In this document: positions 7,750 through 17,378 of the stretch, one piece after another
Position numbering within the stretch: position 1 is the first letter of the stretch
How the letters are laid out: every line of letters begins with the position of its first letter
Origin: Alphaproteobacteria bacterium MarineAlpha9_Bin6
GTDB lineage: Bacteria; Pseudomonadota; Alphaproteobacteria; UBA7887
Direction of reading: 5' to 3'
DNA length: 46,144 nucleotides
NCBI GenBank assembly: GCA_002937585.1
Contig: PTKE01000011.1
Span: forward strand, 1 to 46,144
Notes under the pieces: model-generated
Seen by the model: the letters and a program-made list of their open reading frames with translations, nothing else
What the model was told of the DNA's origin: nothing
The model's database searches: none
Made by a program: the position numbers and the translations under genes

Positions 7750-8691
7750 ATGTCCCGTGCTTTGGTTTTCCCTGGTCAAGGATCACAACGGGTGGGTATG
7801 GGTAAAGAGATTTATGATGCATTTGTAAGTGCTAGACCAGTGTTTGAGGAGGTAGACGATACGCTTGGTCAGAATCTCAGTCGGACTATGTTTGAAGGGC
7901 CGGAGAGCGAACTGACCTTGACGGAGAATGCTCAGCCAGCCCTGATGACCGTGTCCATCGCCATAGTCCGAGTTATCGAGACGGAGGGATCACTGGCGCT
8001 ATCCGATATTGCTACTTTCGTCGCCGGGCACTCTCTAGGCGAGTATTCTGCACTTGCTGCAGCTGGCGCAATCTCTCTTCCGGATACTGCTCAGCTACTT
8101 AAACGTCGCGGTGAAGCTATGCAAATGGCAGTGCCGGTCGGCGAAGGTCAGATGACAGCCATTCTTGGTCTCAGCCTCAATGAGGTTATCGAAATTGCAA
8201 AAACTGCCGGCACCGAAGGAATTTGTGAAATCGCCAATGACAACGCTCCCGGCCAGGTGGTGCTTAGCGGACATTCGGCCGCGATCGAGCGAGCAATGAT
8301 ATTGGCCAAAGAAAAAGGCGCGAGAGGCGCACTACCACTTGAAGTTAGTGCGCCGTTTCACTGCGCGCTCCTTCAACCTGCAGCGGAGACCATGGCAGAG
8401 GTTTTGGAGTCAATTACAATCGCGGCACCCCACCCGCCGTTAATCGCCAACGTAATAGCTGAATCGGTCAACGAACCGCACCAAATTCGAAAATTGCTCG
8501 TTGATCAAGTAACCAACCGGGTCAGGTGGCGCGAAACTGTACTTTGGATGAAAACGAATGGCGTGGATAATCTTTTAGAACTTGGTACCGGAAAGGTGTT
8601 GACAAATCTTGCCCGGAGAATTGATAGGACCGTTGCTGGCCATTCGATCGAAACACCAAATGATATCGACCGATTTCTCAACTCAATTTAA
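7750..8691 (+). CDS. fabD: malonyl-CoA:ACP transacylase
   Basis: Loads malonyl groups from CoA onto acyl carrier protein in type II fatty acid synthesis. The 313 residues begin MSRALVFPGQGSQ, carry the nucleophile in GHSLGEYSALAA (Ser95) and the catalytic His204 in APFHCALL, and contain the acyl-binding GQVVLSGH segment. I start at ATG 7750, which has AAGGAG 9 bases upstream; an in-frame extension 27 codons upstream has no family similarity. First gene of the fabD-fabG-acpP-fabF cluster. Confidence 0.96.
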   Translation: MSRALVFPGQGSQRVGMGKEIYDAFVSARPVFEEVDDTLGQNLSRTMFEGPESELTLTENAQPALMTVSIAIVRVIETEGSLALSDIATFVAGHSLGEYSALAAAGAISLPDTAQLLKRRGEAMQMAVPVGEGQMTAILGLSLNEVIEIAKTAGTEGICEIANDNAPGQVVLSGHSAAIERAMILAKEKGARGALPLEVSAPFHCALLQPAAETMAEVLESITIAAPHPPLIANVIAESVNEPHQIRKLLVDQVTNRVRWRETVLWMKTNGVDNLLELGTGKVLTNLARRIDRTVAGHSIETPNDIDRFLNSI

Positions 8692-8729
8692 TCTCGCTCG
8701 TCGGTTCCAGACACCGGAGGTCTCTTAAA

Positions 8730-9467
8730 ATGTTTGATTTAGGCAACAAAAATGCGTTGATCACCGGGGCATCAGGTGGAATTGGAGGCTCTATTGCGCG
8801 TGCACTTCACCAGCACGGTGCAAACGTAACCCTCTCTGGGACTCGGAGGACAGCACTTGAAGAAATAGCCGCGGAACTCGGCGAACGTGCTTACGTAGTA
8901 GCATGTAACTTGGCCCATGGCGAAGGGCCAACCAACCTCATAGAAACCGCCCAAACCAAAATGGGCAGTGTAGACATCTTAGTGAATAACGCTGGCCTAA
9001 CGCGAGATTGCTTGGCCCTTCGCATGAAAGACGATGATTGGCATGACGTGCTTGAACTGAACCTGACCTCCGCCTTCAAATTATCACGCGCAGCGTTACG
9101 TGGTATGCTTAAACGGCGTTGGGGTCGCATCATCAATATAAGCTCAATTGTCGCGTCAACGGGTAATCCAGGCCAAGCGAATTATGCTGCTGCTAAAGCC
9201 GGCCTGATTGGTCTGACCAAATCGCTTGCGGCGGAAACTGCGAGGCGGGGAATCACGGTCAACGCAGTAGCGCCCGGCATGATAAATACTCCTATGACCC
9301 AGGCTCTTACAGAAGCCCAACAAACAGCTCTGCAGGGTCAGATACCGACAGGCAGGCTCGGTGAACCGGAGGATATCGCAGCAGGAATAATATATCTCGC
9401 CTCCGATGAGGCAGCCTACGTAACCGGTCAAACCCTTCATATTAACGGTGGAATGGCTATGATCTAA
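8730..9467 (+). CDS. fabG: 3-oxoacyl-ACP reductase
   Basis: NADPH-dependent reduction of 3-ketoacyl-ACP, the first reductive step of fatty acid elongation. A 245-residue short-chain dehydrogenase with the cofactor motif TGASGGIG (12-19), NNAG (86-89), and the catalytic triad Ser139, Tyr152, Lys156 in the NYAAAKAG context. The C terminus TGQTLHINGGMAMI is typical. GGAGG is located 10 bases before the ATG. It follows fabD by 38 bp and is probably cotranscribed. Confidence 0.96.
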   Translation: MFDLGNKNALITGASGGIGGSIARALHQHGANVTLSGTRRTALEEIAAELGERAYVVACNLAHGEGPTNLIETAQTKMGSVDILVNNAGLTRDCLALRMKDDDWHDVLELNLTSAFKLSRAALRGMLKRRWGRIINISSIVASTGNPGQANYAAAKAGLIGLTKSLAAETARRGITVNAVAPGMINTPMTQALTEAQQTALQGQIPTGRLGEPEDIAAGIIYLASDEAAYVTGQTLHINGGMAMI

Positions 9468-9483
9468 GTACAATCAAAATCGC

Positions 9484-9586
9484 CAACTCAAGAGTTGCCC
9501 GGCTTGCTGGTCAAGCCGCAATAAGTGTGATACGAACCCCGCTAGTGGTGGTTTTTGCGGACCCAGCTTAGCCCCGTAAACTGGGG
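9484..9586. other. series of four inverted repeats in the fabG-acpP spacer
   Basis: Within 103 bp are: CAACTC-AA-GAGTTG (9484-9497, perfect 6-bp stem); CGGCTTG-CTGGT-CAAGCCG (9500-9518, perfect 7-bp stem); AACCCC-GCTAGT-GGTGGTT followed by three more T (9535-9556, stem with one bulge, terminator-like); and CCCC-GTAAACT-GGGG (9572-9586). The third could terminate part of the fabD-fabG transcript. Together they suggest a structured leader or an intergenic RNA ahead of acpP, a gene that must be expressed far above its neighbours. No protein-coding potential was seen here. Confidence 0.5.
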
Positions 9587-9666
9587 TCACGATTCCGGTT
9601 GCTGCTTCTCAATCGTAAATCAAAACCGCATTCTAAAAGGCGTTTAGTGCTAAAAGGGGTTTGTCC

Positions 9667-9900
9667 ATGAGTGACGTCGCCGATCGGGTAAAAAAAATTG
9701 TCGCCGAACACTTAGGCGTCGACGAGCAAAAAGTTGTGGAAACAGCTAGTTTTATCGATGACCTTGGTGCTGACAGCTTAGATACAGTCGAATTAGTTAT
9801 GGCTTTTGAAGAAGAATTCAGTTGTGAAATACCCGACGATGCAGCGGAAAAGATTGTTACCGTGAAAGACGCAATCGACTTCATCGGCACACAAAGCTAA
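9667..9900 (+). CDS. acpP: acyl carrier protein
   Basis: A small acidic protein of 77 residues that carries growing acyl chains as phosphopantetheine thioesters. The modification site is Ser37 in [22 protein letters not shown] start at ATG 9667 ([12 protein letters not shown]), preceded by AAAGGGG, and not at the TTG two codons earlier. It lies between fabG and fabF as in most proteobacteria, behind a hairpin-rich spacer that may give it separate expression control. Confidence 0.97.
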   Translation: MSDVADRVKKIVAEHLGVDEQKVVETASFIDDLGADSLDTVELVMAFEEEFSCEIPDDAAEKIVTVKDAIDFIGTQS

Positions 9901-9941
9901 CTGTTTAACATCACCGGCGTGCTGGCGCCGGGGAAAAAGCA

Positions 9942-11222
9942 ATGAGACGGGTTGTCATCACTGGAATGGGGCTCGTTACACCGCTGGGCTGTGGCGTCGC
10001 AGCTTGCTGGAATAAGCTCCTATCTGGCGAATCCGGAATTCGTACTATCGACCGATTTGAGACCTCAGACTTACCGGCACGAATTGCTGGTTTAGTGCCG
10101 AGAAGTGGCGTCGATAACGCTTTTGACCCTGACGACTGGCTTGAACCCAAAGAACAACGCCGAATGGACGAGTTTATCCATTTTGCCATTGCCGCCGCCA
10201 CCGAAGCAGTGACCGATGCTGACTGGACACCGGCCGACAACGAGTCTCGCGAACGTACGGGCGTTATGGTGGGATCAGGCATAGGCGGACTTCGAACTAT
10301 TGAAGAGGGAGCGCTCACTTTGGCCGAAAAAGGCCCCCGCCGGCTGAGCCCCTTTTTCATTCCTTCCTGTCTCATAAATCTTGGTTCGGGACAAATATCG
10401 ATTCGGTTTGGTTTTAAAGGGCCTAACCACTCGGTGGTGACAGCTTGCTCAACCGGAGCACATGCTATTGGAGATGCTGCTCGCCTCATTATGCTCGATG
10501 ATGCTGACGTAATGATTGCCGGGGGTGCTGAAAGCCCAGTCACTCGTCTCGGCGTCGCTGGTTTTGCCGCTGCCCGAGCACTGTCGACCCATTTTAATGA
10601 CCAACCCGAACGTGCATCACGGCCTTGGGATAAAGATCGTGACGGATTTGTTATGGGCGAAGGCGCTGGCGTGGTTGTGCTTGAAGAGTATGAACATGCG
10701 CTTCAGCGTGAAGCACACATTTACGCTGAGGTAGTGGGTTATGGGCTATCGGGGGACGCCCACCACATCACCGCCCCAACACCAGACGGAGACGGTGGTT
10801 ACCGTTCAATGAAAATAGCCTTACACAGAGCGGGGTTAGAAACCATCGACATAGACTATATAAATGCTCATGGCACCTCGACACCTCTTGGAGACGAAAT
10901 TGAACATGGCGCCGTAAAACGCCTCTTCAAAGCCACTGCCCATAAAATTTCGATGTCTTCGACCAAGTCCTCCATCGGTCATTTGCTTGGCGCTGCGGGC
11001 GCTGTGGAAACAATCTTTTCAACTATGGCGATCGCAAATGACATCGTACCGCCTACACTAAACTTGGAGAAACCGTCTGACGGGTGCGATCTTGATTTAG
11101 TGCCGCTCAAAGCCAAACATCGAAATGTCCAGACGGCTATGTCAAACAGTTTTGGTTTCGGTGGCACCAATGCAACACTTATCATAAGGAAGTGCTCGAC
11201 ACTTGAAGATTCAAAACATTAA
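9942..11222 (+). CDS. fabF: 3-oxoacyl-ACP synthase II
   Basis: Condensing enzyme that elongates acyl-ACP with malonyl-ACP. The 426 residues show the Cys-His-His active site: Cys169 in TACSTGA, His310 in NAHGTSTPLGD, His347 in SSIGHLLGAAGAVE. The C terminus SNSFGFGGTNATLI is the expected glycine-rich closing motif. It lies 41 bp behind acpP with GGGGAAAA ahead of the ATG, and 39 bp before mltG. Confidence 0.97.
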   Translation: MRRVVITGMGLVTPLGCGVAACWNKLLSGESGIRTIDRFETSDLPARIAGLVPRSGVDNAFDPDDWLEPKEQRRMDEFIHFAIAAATEAVTDADWTPADNESRERTGVMVGSGIGGLRTIEEGALTLAEKGPRRLSPFFIPSCLINLGSGQISIRFGFKGPNHSVVTACSTGAHAIGDAARLIMLDDADVMIAGGAESPVTRLGVAGFAAARALSTHFNDQPERASRPWDKDRDGFVMGEGAGVVVLEEYEHALQREAHIYAEVVGYGLSGDAHHITAPTPDGDGGYRSMKIALHRAGLETIDIDYINAHGTSTPLGDEIEHGAVKRLFKATAHKISMSSTKSSIGHLLGAAGAVETIFSTMAIANDIVPPTLNLEKPSDGCDLDLVPLKAKHRNVQTAMSNSFGFGGTNATLIIRKCSTLEDSKH

Positions 11223-11261
11223 ATCGAGCCTCTAGCGCGGCAAACGGAAAACCCTGTCAAT

Positions 11262-12257
11262 ATGATCAGACTCGCTTCCGGATTGCTCTCGTTTTCGCTG
11301 ATCGTCGGGGCAGCCACAGCCGGCGGTGTATGGTGGCTAGAAAGTTGGCTTGACAGGCCCGGGCCTCTCTCGGAATCGATAACCACTATTTTAGAGCCTG
11401 GCACAGGAGTTCAATCGATCGCGAATCAACTCGCTGAAATCGAAGCGGTAGATAATGCGCGACTCTTTGTACTGGCAGTCACCATAAACAGCAACCGCAG
11501 ATCTCTCAAAGCAGGTGAATACACCTTCCCCGTAAAAGCAAAACCTCGCACAATTCTTGAAATGCTGGCTTCTGGCCGTACTTTGGTACACAAACTGACA
11601 ATACCCGAAGGCTTAACCAAATCTGAAGTTATCGACCTTATTCAGAGCGCTGTCGCACTAAATGGTATGGTTGAAACAGCACCCTTGGAGGGTTGGATAC
11701 TGCCGGAGACTTATCATTTTTCGCGTGGTGAAACGCGTAACAACCTCATTGAGCGTATGGAGATAGCGATGCAAGATACGCTCAAAGAGTTATGGGCTCA
11801 GCGCCCGTCTGGCCTCCCTTATAGTGGGCCGGCTGAAGCCTTAGTAATGGCTTCAATCATCGAGAAGGAAACCGGCCGCGCCAGCGAACGGTCCCGTGTG
11901 GCTGCCGTATTCGTTAATCGCCTTCGACTCGACATGCCTTTACAATCGGACCCGACCGTCCTTTACAGTCTCACCAAAGGTGAAGGTGGCCTTGGACGCC
12001 CCCTGACCCGTGCCGATCTTCGAAATGCAAGCGCTTACAACACATATCTCCATACTGGGTTACCGCCAGGGGCAATCACCAATCCTGGGAGATCTGCGAT
12101 CATTGCCGCACTCAATCCCGATGAAACCGACGAACTCTATTTCGTCGGAGATGGAGATGGAGGCCACAGTTTTGCGCGAACGCTAATTGAACATAACCGC
12201 AACGTTGCCCATTTCCGCCGTATGCGCTCAAAAGCCAGAGATTGTGGGGCATGCTAA
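11262..12257 (+). CDS. mltG: endolytic murein transglycosylase
   Basis: A YceG/MltG family enzyme that cleaves nascent glycan strands and so may set their length. The 331 residues have one N-terminal membrane anchor (about 5-25), a LysM-like region (about 40-110), and the catalytic domain with the family motif ASIIEKETG around residue 198-206, which holds the catalytic glutamate, then QSDPTVLYSL and SAYNTYLHTGLPPGAI. Following fabF and preceding gmk is the conserved alphaproteobacterial arrangement. The ribosome site is weak (GGAAAA). Confidence 0.93.
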   Translation: MIRLASGLLSFSLIVGAATAGGVWWLESWLDRPGPLSESITTILEPGTGVQSIANQLAEIEAVDNARLFVLAVTINSNRRSLKAGEYTFPVKAKPRTILEMLASGRTLVHKLTIPEGLTKSEVIDLIQSAVALNGMVETAPLEGWILPETYHFSRGETRNNLIERMEIAMQDTLKELWAQRPSGLPYSGPAEALVMASIIEKETGRASERSRVAAVFVNRLRLDMPLQSDPTVLYSLTKGEGGLGRPLTRADLRNASAYNTYLHTGLPPGAITNPGRSAIIAALNPDETDELYFVGDGDGGHSFARTLIEHNRNVAHFRRMRSKARDCGAC

Positions 12258-12285
12258 ATCACCATTCAGAAAAGAAGTGAAAGTT

Positions 12286-12930
12286 GTGGGTCCGAACATC
12301 AACCTTCGACGACGAGGTCTAATGTTGGTTCTATCTTCTCCATCAGGAGCAGGAAAAACTACAATCTCACGGCGCCTCCTAGAACATGATGAAAACTTGC
12401 GGATGTCCGTATCAGTTACAACCCGGCCCCCACGCCAAAATGAAGTTCCGGGTACAGACTACGAGTTCATTGATAACCAAACCTTCCAACAAATGCTCGA
12501 TAAAGGTGAGCTCCTGGAGCACGCGACTGTGTTTGGTCACCTCTACGGAACACCCCGCAAAAGGGTGGAAACCTCGTTATCCCGAGGGTACGACATTTTA
12601 TTCGACATCGATTGGCAAGGAGCGCAGCAGGTTACTGAAAGGGCACGCAACGATATCGTAAAGATTTTTATCCTTCCTCCGTCGACAAAAGAACTAGAGC
12701 GACGACTAAAAACTCGTGCCCAAGATAGCGACGATGTTGTTGCAACGAGAATGGAGAAAGCAGCCAGCGAAATAACACACTGGGCCGAATACGACTATGT
12801 GATTGTTAATGAAAACCTCGACAACACCGTGGACCAAGTGCTCAACATACTATCTTCCGAAAGACTCCGCCGCCATCGCGCAATTGAAGTGAGTGAATTC
12901 ATAGAAAAATTAATTGGCGAACAGTCCTAA
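12286..12930 (+). CDS. gmk: guanylate kinase
   Basis: Phosphorylates GMP to GDP with ATP. P-loop SSPSGAGKTT, then TTRPPRQNEVPGTDYEFID (GMP binding) and ILFDIDWQGAQQV are diagnostic. I chose the GTG at 12286, which gives 214 residues and keeps the family-typical RRGLMLVLSS start. A longer reading would begin inside mltG, and ATG 12322 (MLVLSS) would cut the first strand short. It lies 28 bp behind mltG and converges on rsmA. Confidence 0.93.
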   Translation: MGPNINLRRRGLMLVLSSPSGAGKTTISRRLLEHDENLRMSVSVTTRPPRQNEVPGTDYEFIDNQTFQQMLDKGELLEHATVFGHLYGTPRKRVETSLSRGYDILFDIDWQGAQQVTERARNDIVKIFILPPSTKELERRLKTRAQDSDDVVATRMEKAASEITHWAEYDYVIVNENLDNTVDQVLNILSSERLRRHRAIEVSEFIEKLIGEQS

Positions 12931-12952
12931 TGCTAACGCCGTTTTGATTGAC

Positions 12953-13810
12953 TCAGTCGGTTGCTCCTGACCCTATTCCAGCATCGAGTGCGCGAGATAG
13001 AGAACAAAATCCCGTCACCGAAATCTGCTCCGGACGAGCTGTCGGCGGAAGCCCCGCAACCTTAAGCAAAGTCAAACTGTCTGGGCATAATTTCTTTAAG
13101 CTGGTTCGCAACATTTTACGGCGCTGACCAAATGTAACTGCAGTAACCCGCTCCAAGCTGGGCATATGCGCAATGTCTAAAGGTCGGGGCCGCGGAACTA
13201 AGTCGACGATTGATGACACCACTTTTGGCCGGGGCGTAAACGCGCTAGCTGGCACGTCAAACAACACACGAACTTCGCACAGCCACTGAACGATCACGGA
13301 CAACCTTCCATAATGTTTACTGCCTGGCCTAGCCACTATGCGTTCCGCTACTTCCTTCTGAAACATCAAGGTCAGACGTTGAAATGCGTTTATCGCCGGA
13401 AGACAGTTCAACAATAATTTCGTCGCGATGTTGTAAGGCAAATTGGCAACAACCTGGGCTGGCGGGTCAACCAAGGCTGCTACAGCAATTTCAAGGGCAT
13501 CCCCCTCAATCAAACTCAGGCGATTGTTTGAAACTAGCACCAATTCACGCAGCGCGGCCAAAGCGCGAATATCGCGCTCGATGGCTATAACTCTGCGTGC
13601 CGAGCTCCCCAACAAGGCTCGTGTTAATCCACCCGGCCCGGCCCCAATTTCCACCACTGTGACGCCATCTAGTATGTTGGCTGCATCAACGATCCGCCTA
13701 ATCAAATTGAGATCGAGCAGGAAATGTTGACCAAGTGACTTACGCGCGGTGAGTTCGTGACGAGCGATTACCTGCCGGAGTGGTGGTAGTGACCCGGACT
13801 CGACAGACAT
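12953..13810 (-). CDS. rsmA: 16S rRNA dimethyladenosine transferase (KsgA)
   Basis: Dimethylates two adjacent adenines in helix 45 of 16S rRNA using SAM. The 285 residues contain KSLGQHFL (about 25-32), SAM motif VVEIGAGPGGLTRALL and the catalytic NLPYN (motif IV). I start at ATG 13810, 4 bp downstream of the surA stop; the frame stays open further into surA but that part is not homologous. In most relatives pdxA lies between surA and rsmA. Here it is missing. Confidence 0.94.
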   Translation of the reverse strand: MSVESGSLPPLRQVIARHELTARKSLGQHFLLDLNLIRRIVDAANILDGVTVVEIGAGPGGLTRALLGSSARRVIAIERDIRALAALRELVLVSNNRLSLIEGDALEIAVAALVDPPAQVVANLPYNIATKLLLNCLPAINAFQRLTLMFQKEVAERIVARPGSKHYGRLSVIVQWLCEVRVLFDVPASAFTPRPKVVSSIVDLVPRPRPLDIAHMPSLERVTAVTFGQRRKMLRTSLKKLCPDSLTLLKVAGLPPTARPEQISVTGFCSLSRALDAGIGSGATD

Positions 13811-13814
13811 CGAA

Positions 13815-15068
13815 CTAAACACGCAAATCGACGAAGGCGCTTCGGCGGAGGTCCCGCAACAAACGGCGCGCAAGAACTTCCAGCCGGGTAGCCTCCATAC
13901 GTGCCCGGATCGTTCCGCGCCGATCGAGATTTTGCTCAGGATCATCGCGCTCGCAAACCATCAATAAATGCACGCCAAACTCTGTGCGCACGGGCGCGCT
14001 TGGAACACCAATCTCGAGGTTTAGCAAAGGCCCGCGGAAAACATCGGGAAGATCACCAAGCGAGACCCAACCTAAATCTCCAGAAGCATCAGATTTAAGC
14101 TCTTCGACTAACGAGGCCATATCTTCACATCCTCGGATGTTATCCCTGATTTCCTCCACAAACACAGACTGCCTCGCTACGGCATCATCCGCACCGCCAG
14201 TTAGATTCGGCAAGGTAACCTGTATCAGTCGAACTCTGACTCGACTTGGGTCAGAAGCCATGATTTCGCGTCGCTGGCGCAAGTGAATTATATGAACCCC
14301 ATCGATGGTACGGACCGGATCAGAAACATCCCCGACTTCCATCCCTGCGACTACCAGCGCCAGCTCTGGTCGCAGTTGGCTTTCTCTCATCCAGCCCATA
14401 TCACCGCCTGAACCACCTATGGCATTGTGACTAAATTGCGCTGCAATGCCGGCAAATTGCGCACCGGCACGAACCTGTCGCACCAATTGATGAGCTGTTG
14501 CCGTCACTTCTTCGGCCTTCGACGGCTCCCCAAAATACAGATCAATTTGCGAAACCAGGTATTCTGGCTTACCACGATTTATCTCGAGCCCAGCCAGTTC
14601 CTCCTCGACATCTTCTTCACTGACAAATACTTGAGGGCGTAGTCTACTTGCTACGAATTTGGCCCATAAAATCTGGGCTCTAATCTGGCGTTCGAAGAAG
14701 ATGCGAGGAATACCCAAACTCGCCAACCAACCATCCAACTGACCGGGACGTAGCCCGTTTTGCTGCTCAACCATTCCGAAACCGCTAATTATTTCCTCGT
14801 CAGAAACTACAATGCCCTGACGTTCAGCTTCCTGAATTTGTAGTTGTTCCTCAATCAAATTTCGCAAAACTGGTTGGACCAATTGTTGACGAAGTTCCGG
14901 GGAGTCCTCGAGCCCAGTCGCAAGTCCCGCCATTTTGATACGCGCGAGCAAATCCAACATGGAAATAACATTGTCATTCACCACAGCGGCAATACGGACC
15001 AGTTCCTGGGGCGCAGCTGGACCGGACAGAAAAATTAAACTCAATAGTGCAAATAACAGCTGTTTCAT
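13815..15068 (-). CDS. surA: periplasmic chaperone / peptidyl-prolyl isomerase SurA
   Basis: Helps fold outer-membrane beta-barrel proteins, including LptD encoded just upstream. The 417 residues have a signal peptide (about 1-20, cleavage near APQE), the SurA N-terminal chaperone domain (about 20-160), and two parvulin domains (about 165-270, with GGSGGDMGWM; about 280-390, with GDLGWVSLGDLP). The C terminus AFVDLRV is intact, so the neighbouring loss of pdxA did not damage it. Confidence 0.93.
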   Translation of the reverse strand: MKQLLFALLSLIFLSGPAAPQELVRIAAVVNDNVISMLDLLARIKMAGLATGLEDSPELRQQLVQPVLRNLIEEQLQIQEAERQGIVVSDEEIISGFGMVEQQNGLRPGQLDGWLASLGIPRIFFERQIRAQILWAKFVASRLRPQVFVSEEDVEEELAGLEINRGKPEYLVSQIDLYFGEPSKAEEVTATAHQLVRQVRAGAQFAGIAAQFSHNAIGGSGGDMGWMRESQLRPELALVVAGMEVGDVSDPVRTIDGVHIIHLRQRREIMASDPSRVRVRLIQVTLPNLTGGADDAVARQSVFVEEIRDNIRGCEDMASLVEELKSDASGDLGWVSLGDLPDVFRGPLLNLEIGVPSAPVRTEFGVHLLMVCERDDPEQNLDRRGTIRARMEATRLEVLARRLLRDLRRSAFVDLRV

Positions 15069-15167
15069 GAATTGTACTATCCGAAGACAGGCCCCAAACT
15101 AAAGTAGACTGAACACGCGTGATCAAGAATAGAATTTTGTGCCAACTGCGGCAACAACGCCTCTCGT

Positions 15168-17378
15168 TTAACCAAGATTGCGAAGCGTTATCCTAACAAT
15201 AAAATTCGTAGTCGGTTTCACATCCGCATTTTGGGTAAAATATCGATTCAAGTATGTCCTGATCAGCACGCATTCATCCTTGTAGATCAAACCCAATCCG
15301 CTGAACAAACTGCCGCCGTCCTCGGTCAAATCGCGTTGGTGCGTTAAGTGTAACTGCCAGTGTTTCCTCGGAAGAAGGTTCATCCCAAAATTTACTTGCT
15401 CCAGGGATGTTGGCACTCCTATGGTCGGCCCATCACTCAACTTGGTATATGTCAGAGATCCTGTTAACCATTGGGGACCGACCGCAGCACCAACAGATGA
15501 CCGGCGAGTGGCAAAGTTAGTACGATCGAGCCGAAAACGATGGGATAAATTTAGATAATTAGTCGGCGAAATAATAATTCGGCCAACAAAATCTGAAAAA
15601 TTCCGATCGAGACCAGTACCCACTTCAAACGTGTCGTCGGCCTGGGCCCGATAACTTTGACCGAAGAAAACCTCGTTTCGACCCGATTCACCATTACTGA
15701 ATTCACCTCGAACTCCGTAATTTAGTCGCGCACCACCCTCGTAACGATCCAGTCCAGGAAAACGGTTTGAGCTAAACAAATTAACGTCGTCAAATTCGAA
15801 TGCAAGGCTGTCCTCATTTGGGATTTTGCTCGGATTGCCACCGTTGGGGCCCCAGATTAACTGAGCAATAGGTTCCACGATCTGAGCCCCATTTGCAGTT
15901 TGGCGGCCAAACGGATAGCGCCAATCAAGGCGGAATTCGGGCACAACTCGACCAGTTAACCCACTTTGTGCAGTACTGTTAGTTACCGGGTCCAGCACGT
16001 TTGCAACATGATATAGATCGCCACGCAGTGATAGGGTTAGGTCATAGACCGCACCATTGGCCGAGGTAAAAGGTAATCGCCAACCCCCCTTAATAGATAT
16101 GCGCTGACTTTCCGCACCGCTCGAACGACCTAGAACACGAACATCGGCATTCATCAACCAGTATTCGCCACGTCCATTTGGCTCGCTCCGGAACAAATAA
16201 CGTCCCAATGGGGTCACATATGGTACCGAGTTTTCATCATTATCTAGATCAAGACTTTGAAATGATAATGCACGAAGGTCCGCAAAATTCCGGCCTTCCG
16301 CGCCTGTCAAATAAATTTGACTCGTCAAATGTGAATCACCTCGCCCGAATCCATACCGACCTAAATATGGATCCCTACTAAATCCATAACGCACCAAGTA
16401 CGTTGCATCCGTTGCCCGATTGACATCAAACCCAGCCCTCCAAATCGGGTTCACTGCGAATTCGCCAGCTCCGAAGACGTGCCCCCGGGTCCGTTCAGTC
16501 TCTTGGGGATCTTCACTCTCTCGATCCGCTCGAGTAAGGCTGCCATTTATTTTATATTCCCCTCGTTTTCTAACTTCCCGGTACTCTCCGGTTAACACTA
16601 CTCCTTGCTTAGTAGTGATGATTGGCGCAAAGGTGGCGTCTTTATTTGGGGCTATGTTGAAGAAAAATGGCTGTTCATACGTGAGCCCAAAGACAGAGTC
16701 GTTGCCGAGAGAGGGGGCAAGGAACCCTGTCTTACGACCCACCGATGGATCTGCGTGGCTGAAAAATGGCACATACGCCACCGGTACACCAAACACCTCA
16801 AGAAACGCATCTCTATAGAATATTCGTTTGAGCGATTTGTCATGGACGACACTTAACGATTTAATTTGCCATATCGGCTTGTCCATATTTCTGTTGGGGC
16901 AAAGTTTGCACGGACTATATACTGCCTTACGGACCTCAATCCGACCATCACTACTCATACGCCCACCAGTAGCTGCAGCGCGCGATCCATCCGAGAACAA
17001 GATCTGGATGCCCTTAATTATGCCGCTCTTTAGATCCCCCGCCAGTTCCATATAGTTCGAGAAAATCACATCATCATCGGCTGACAGCAACGCCACATTA
17101 CCAGTAGCAATTACGACATCGTCACGACGATTGTACGATACGGTATCAGCTAGCAAAACACTTTCACCGTGGCTGATCTCAACATTCCCGCTCGCAATTA
17201 CGACCCCAAAATCTTCATCATAGGTAACAAAATCTGCACTCATCAGCACGTTGTCTTCAAGCACTCTCGGGATCGTCGACTGCGCCCCAATCGAGCTGCT
17301 TCCAATGGTTATCGCGACCATGGCTATCGCGGTGATTCGGCAAGTGCACGCACAACCAAACCAAATTCCACAACTCAT
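15168..17378 (-). CDS. lptD: LPS-assembly outer membrane protein LptD
   Basis: Final component of the lipopolysaccharide export bridge, inserting LPS in the outer leaflet of the outer membrane. The 736 residues comprise a signal peptide (about 1-32), an OstA-type periplasmic domain (about 45-150: DFVTYDEDFGVVIASGNVEI and VIATGNVAL repeats), a Cys pair in SPCKLCPNRN (about 153-160) and the long beta barrel. The C-terminal IVRITLRNLG ends like an outer-membrane barrel. Its ATG directly abuts the lptG stop. Only one further Cys, near the C terminus (DECVLIR), could pair with the CxxC. Confidence 0.94.
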   Translation of the reverse strand: MSCGIWFGCACTCRITAIAMVAITIGSSSIGAQSTIPRVLEDNVLMSADFVTYDEDFGVVIASGNVEISHGESVLLADTVSYNRRDDVVIATGNVALLSADDDVIFSNYMELAGDLKSGIIKGIQILFSDGSRAAATGGRMSSDGRIEVRKAVYSPCKLCPNRNMDKPIWQIKSLSVVHDKSLKRIFYRDAFLEVFGVPVAYVPFFSHADPSVGRKTGFLAPSLGNDSVFGLTYEQPFFFNIAPNKDATFAPIITTKQGVVLTGEYREVRKRGEYKINGSLTRADRESEDPQETERTRGHVFGAGEFAVNPIWRAGFDVNRATDATYLVRYGFSRDPYLGRYGFGRGDSHLTSQIYLTGAEGRNFADLRALSFQSLDLDNDENSVPYVTPLGRYLFRSEPNGRGEYWLMNADVRVLGRSSGAESQRISIKGGWRLPFTSANGAVYDLTLSLRGDLYHVANVLDPVTNSTAQSGLTGRVVPEFRLDWRYPFGRQTANGAQIVEPIAQLIWGPNGGNPSKIPNEDSLAFEFDDVNLFSSNRFPGLDRYEGGARLNYGVRGEFSNGESGRNEVFFGQSYRAQADDTFEVGTGLDRNFSDFVGRIIISPTNYLNLSHRFRLDRTNFATRRSSVGAAVGPQWLTGSLTYTKLSDGPTIGVPTSLEQVNFGMNLLPRKHWQLHLTHQRDLTEDGGSLFSGLGLIYKDECVLIRTYLNRYFTQNADVKPTTNFIVRITLRNLG

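Noticed and set aside
7522-7779. Reverse-strand open frame of 85 codons ahead of rpsF
   Set aside because: Overlaps the fabD start, Arg/Cys/Ala-rich composition typical of non-coding frames, no ribosome site and no recognisable family.
13808-13945. N-terminal extension of rsmA into surA
   Set aside because: The extra 45 codons are antisense-free readthrough of the surA 3' end in another frame and do not match RsmA; the start at 13810 fits the family.
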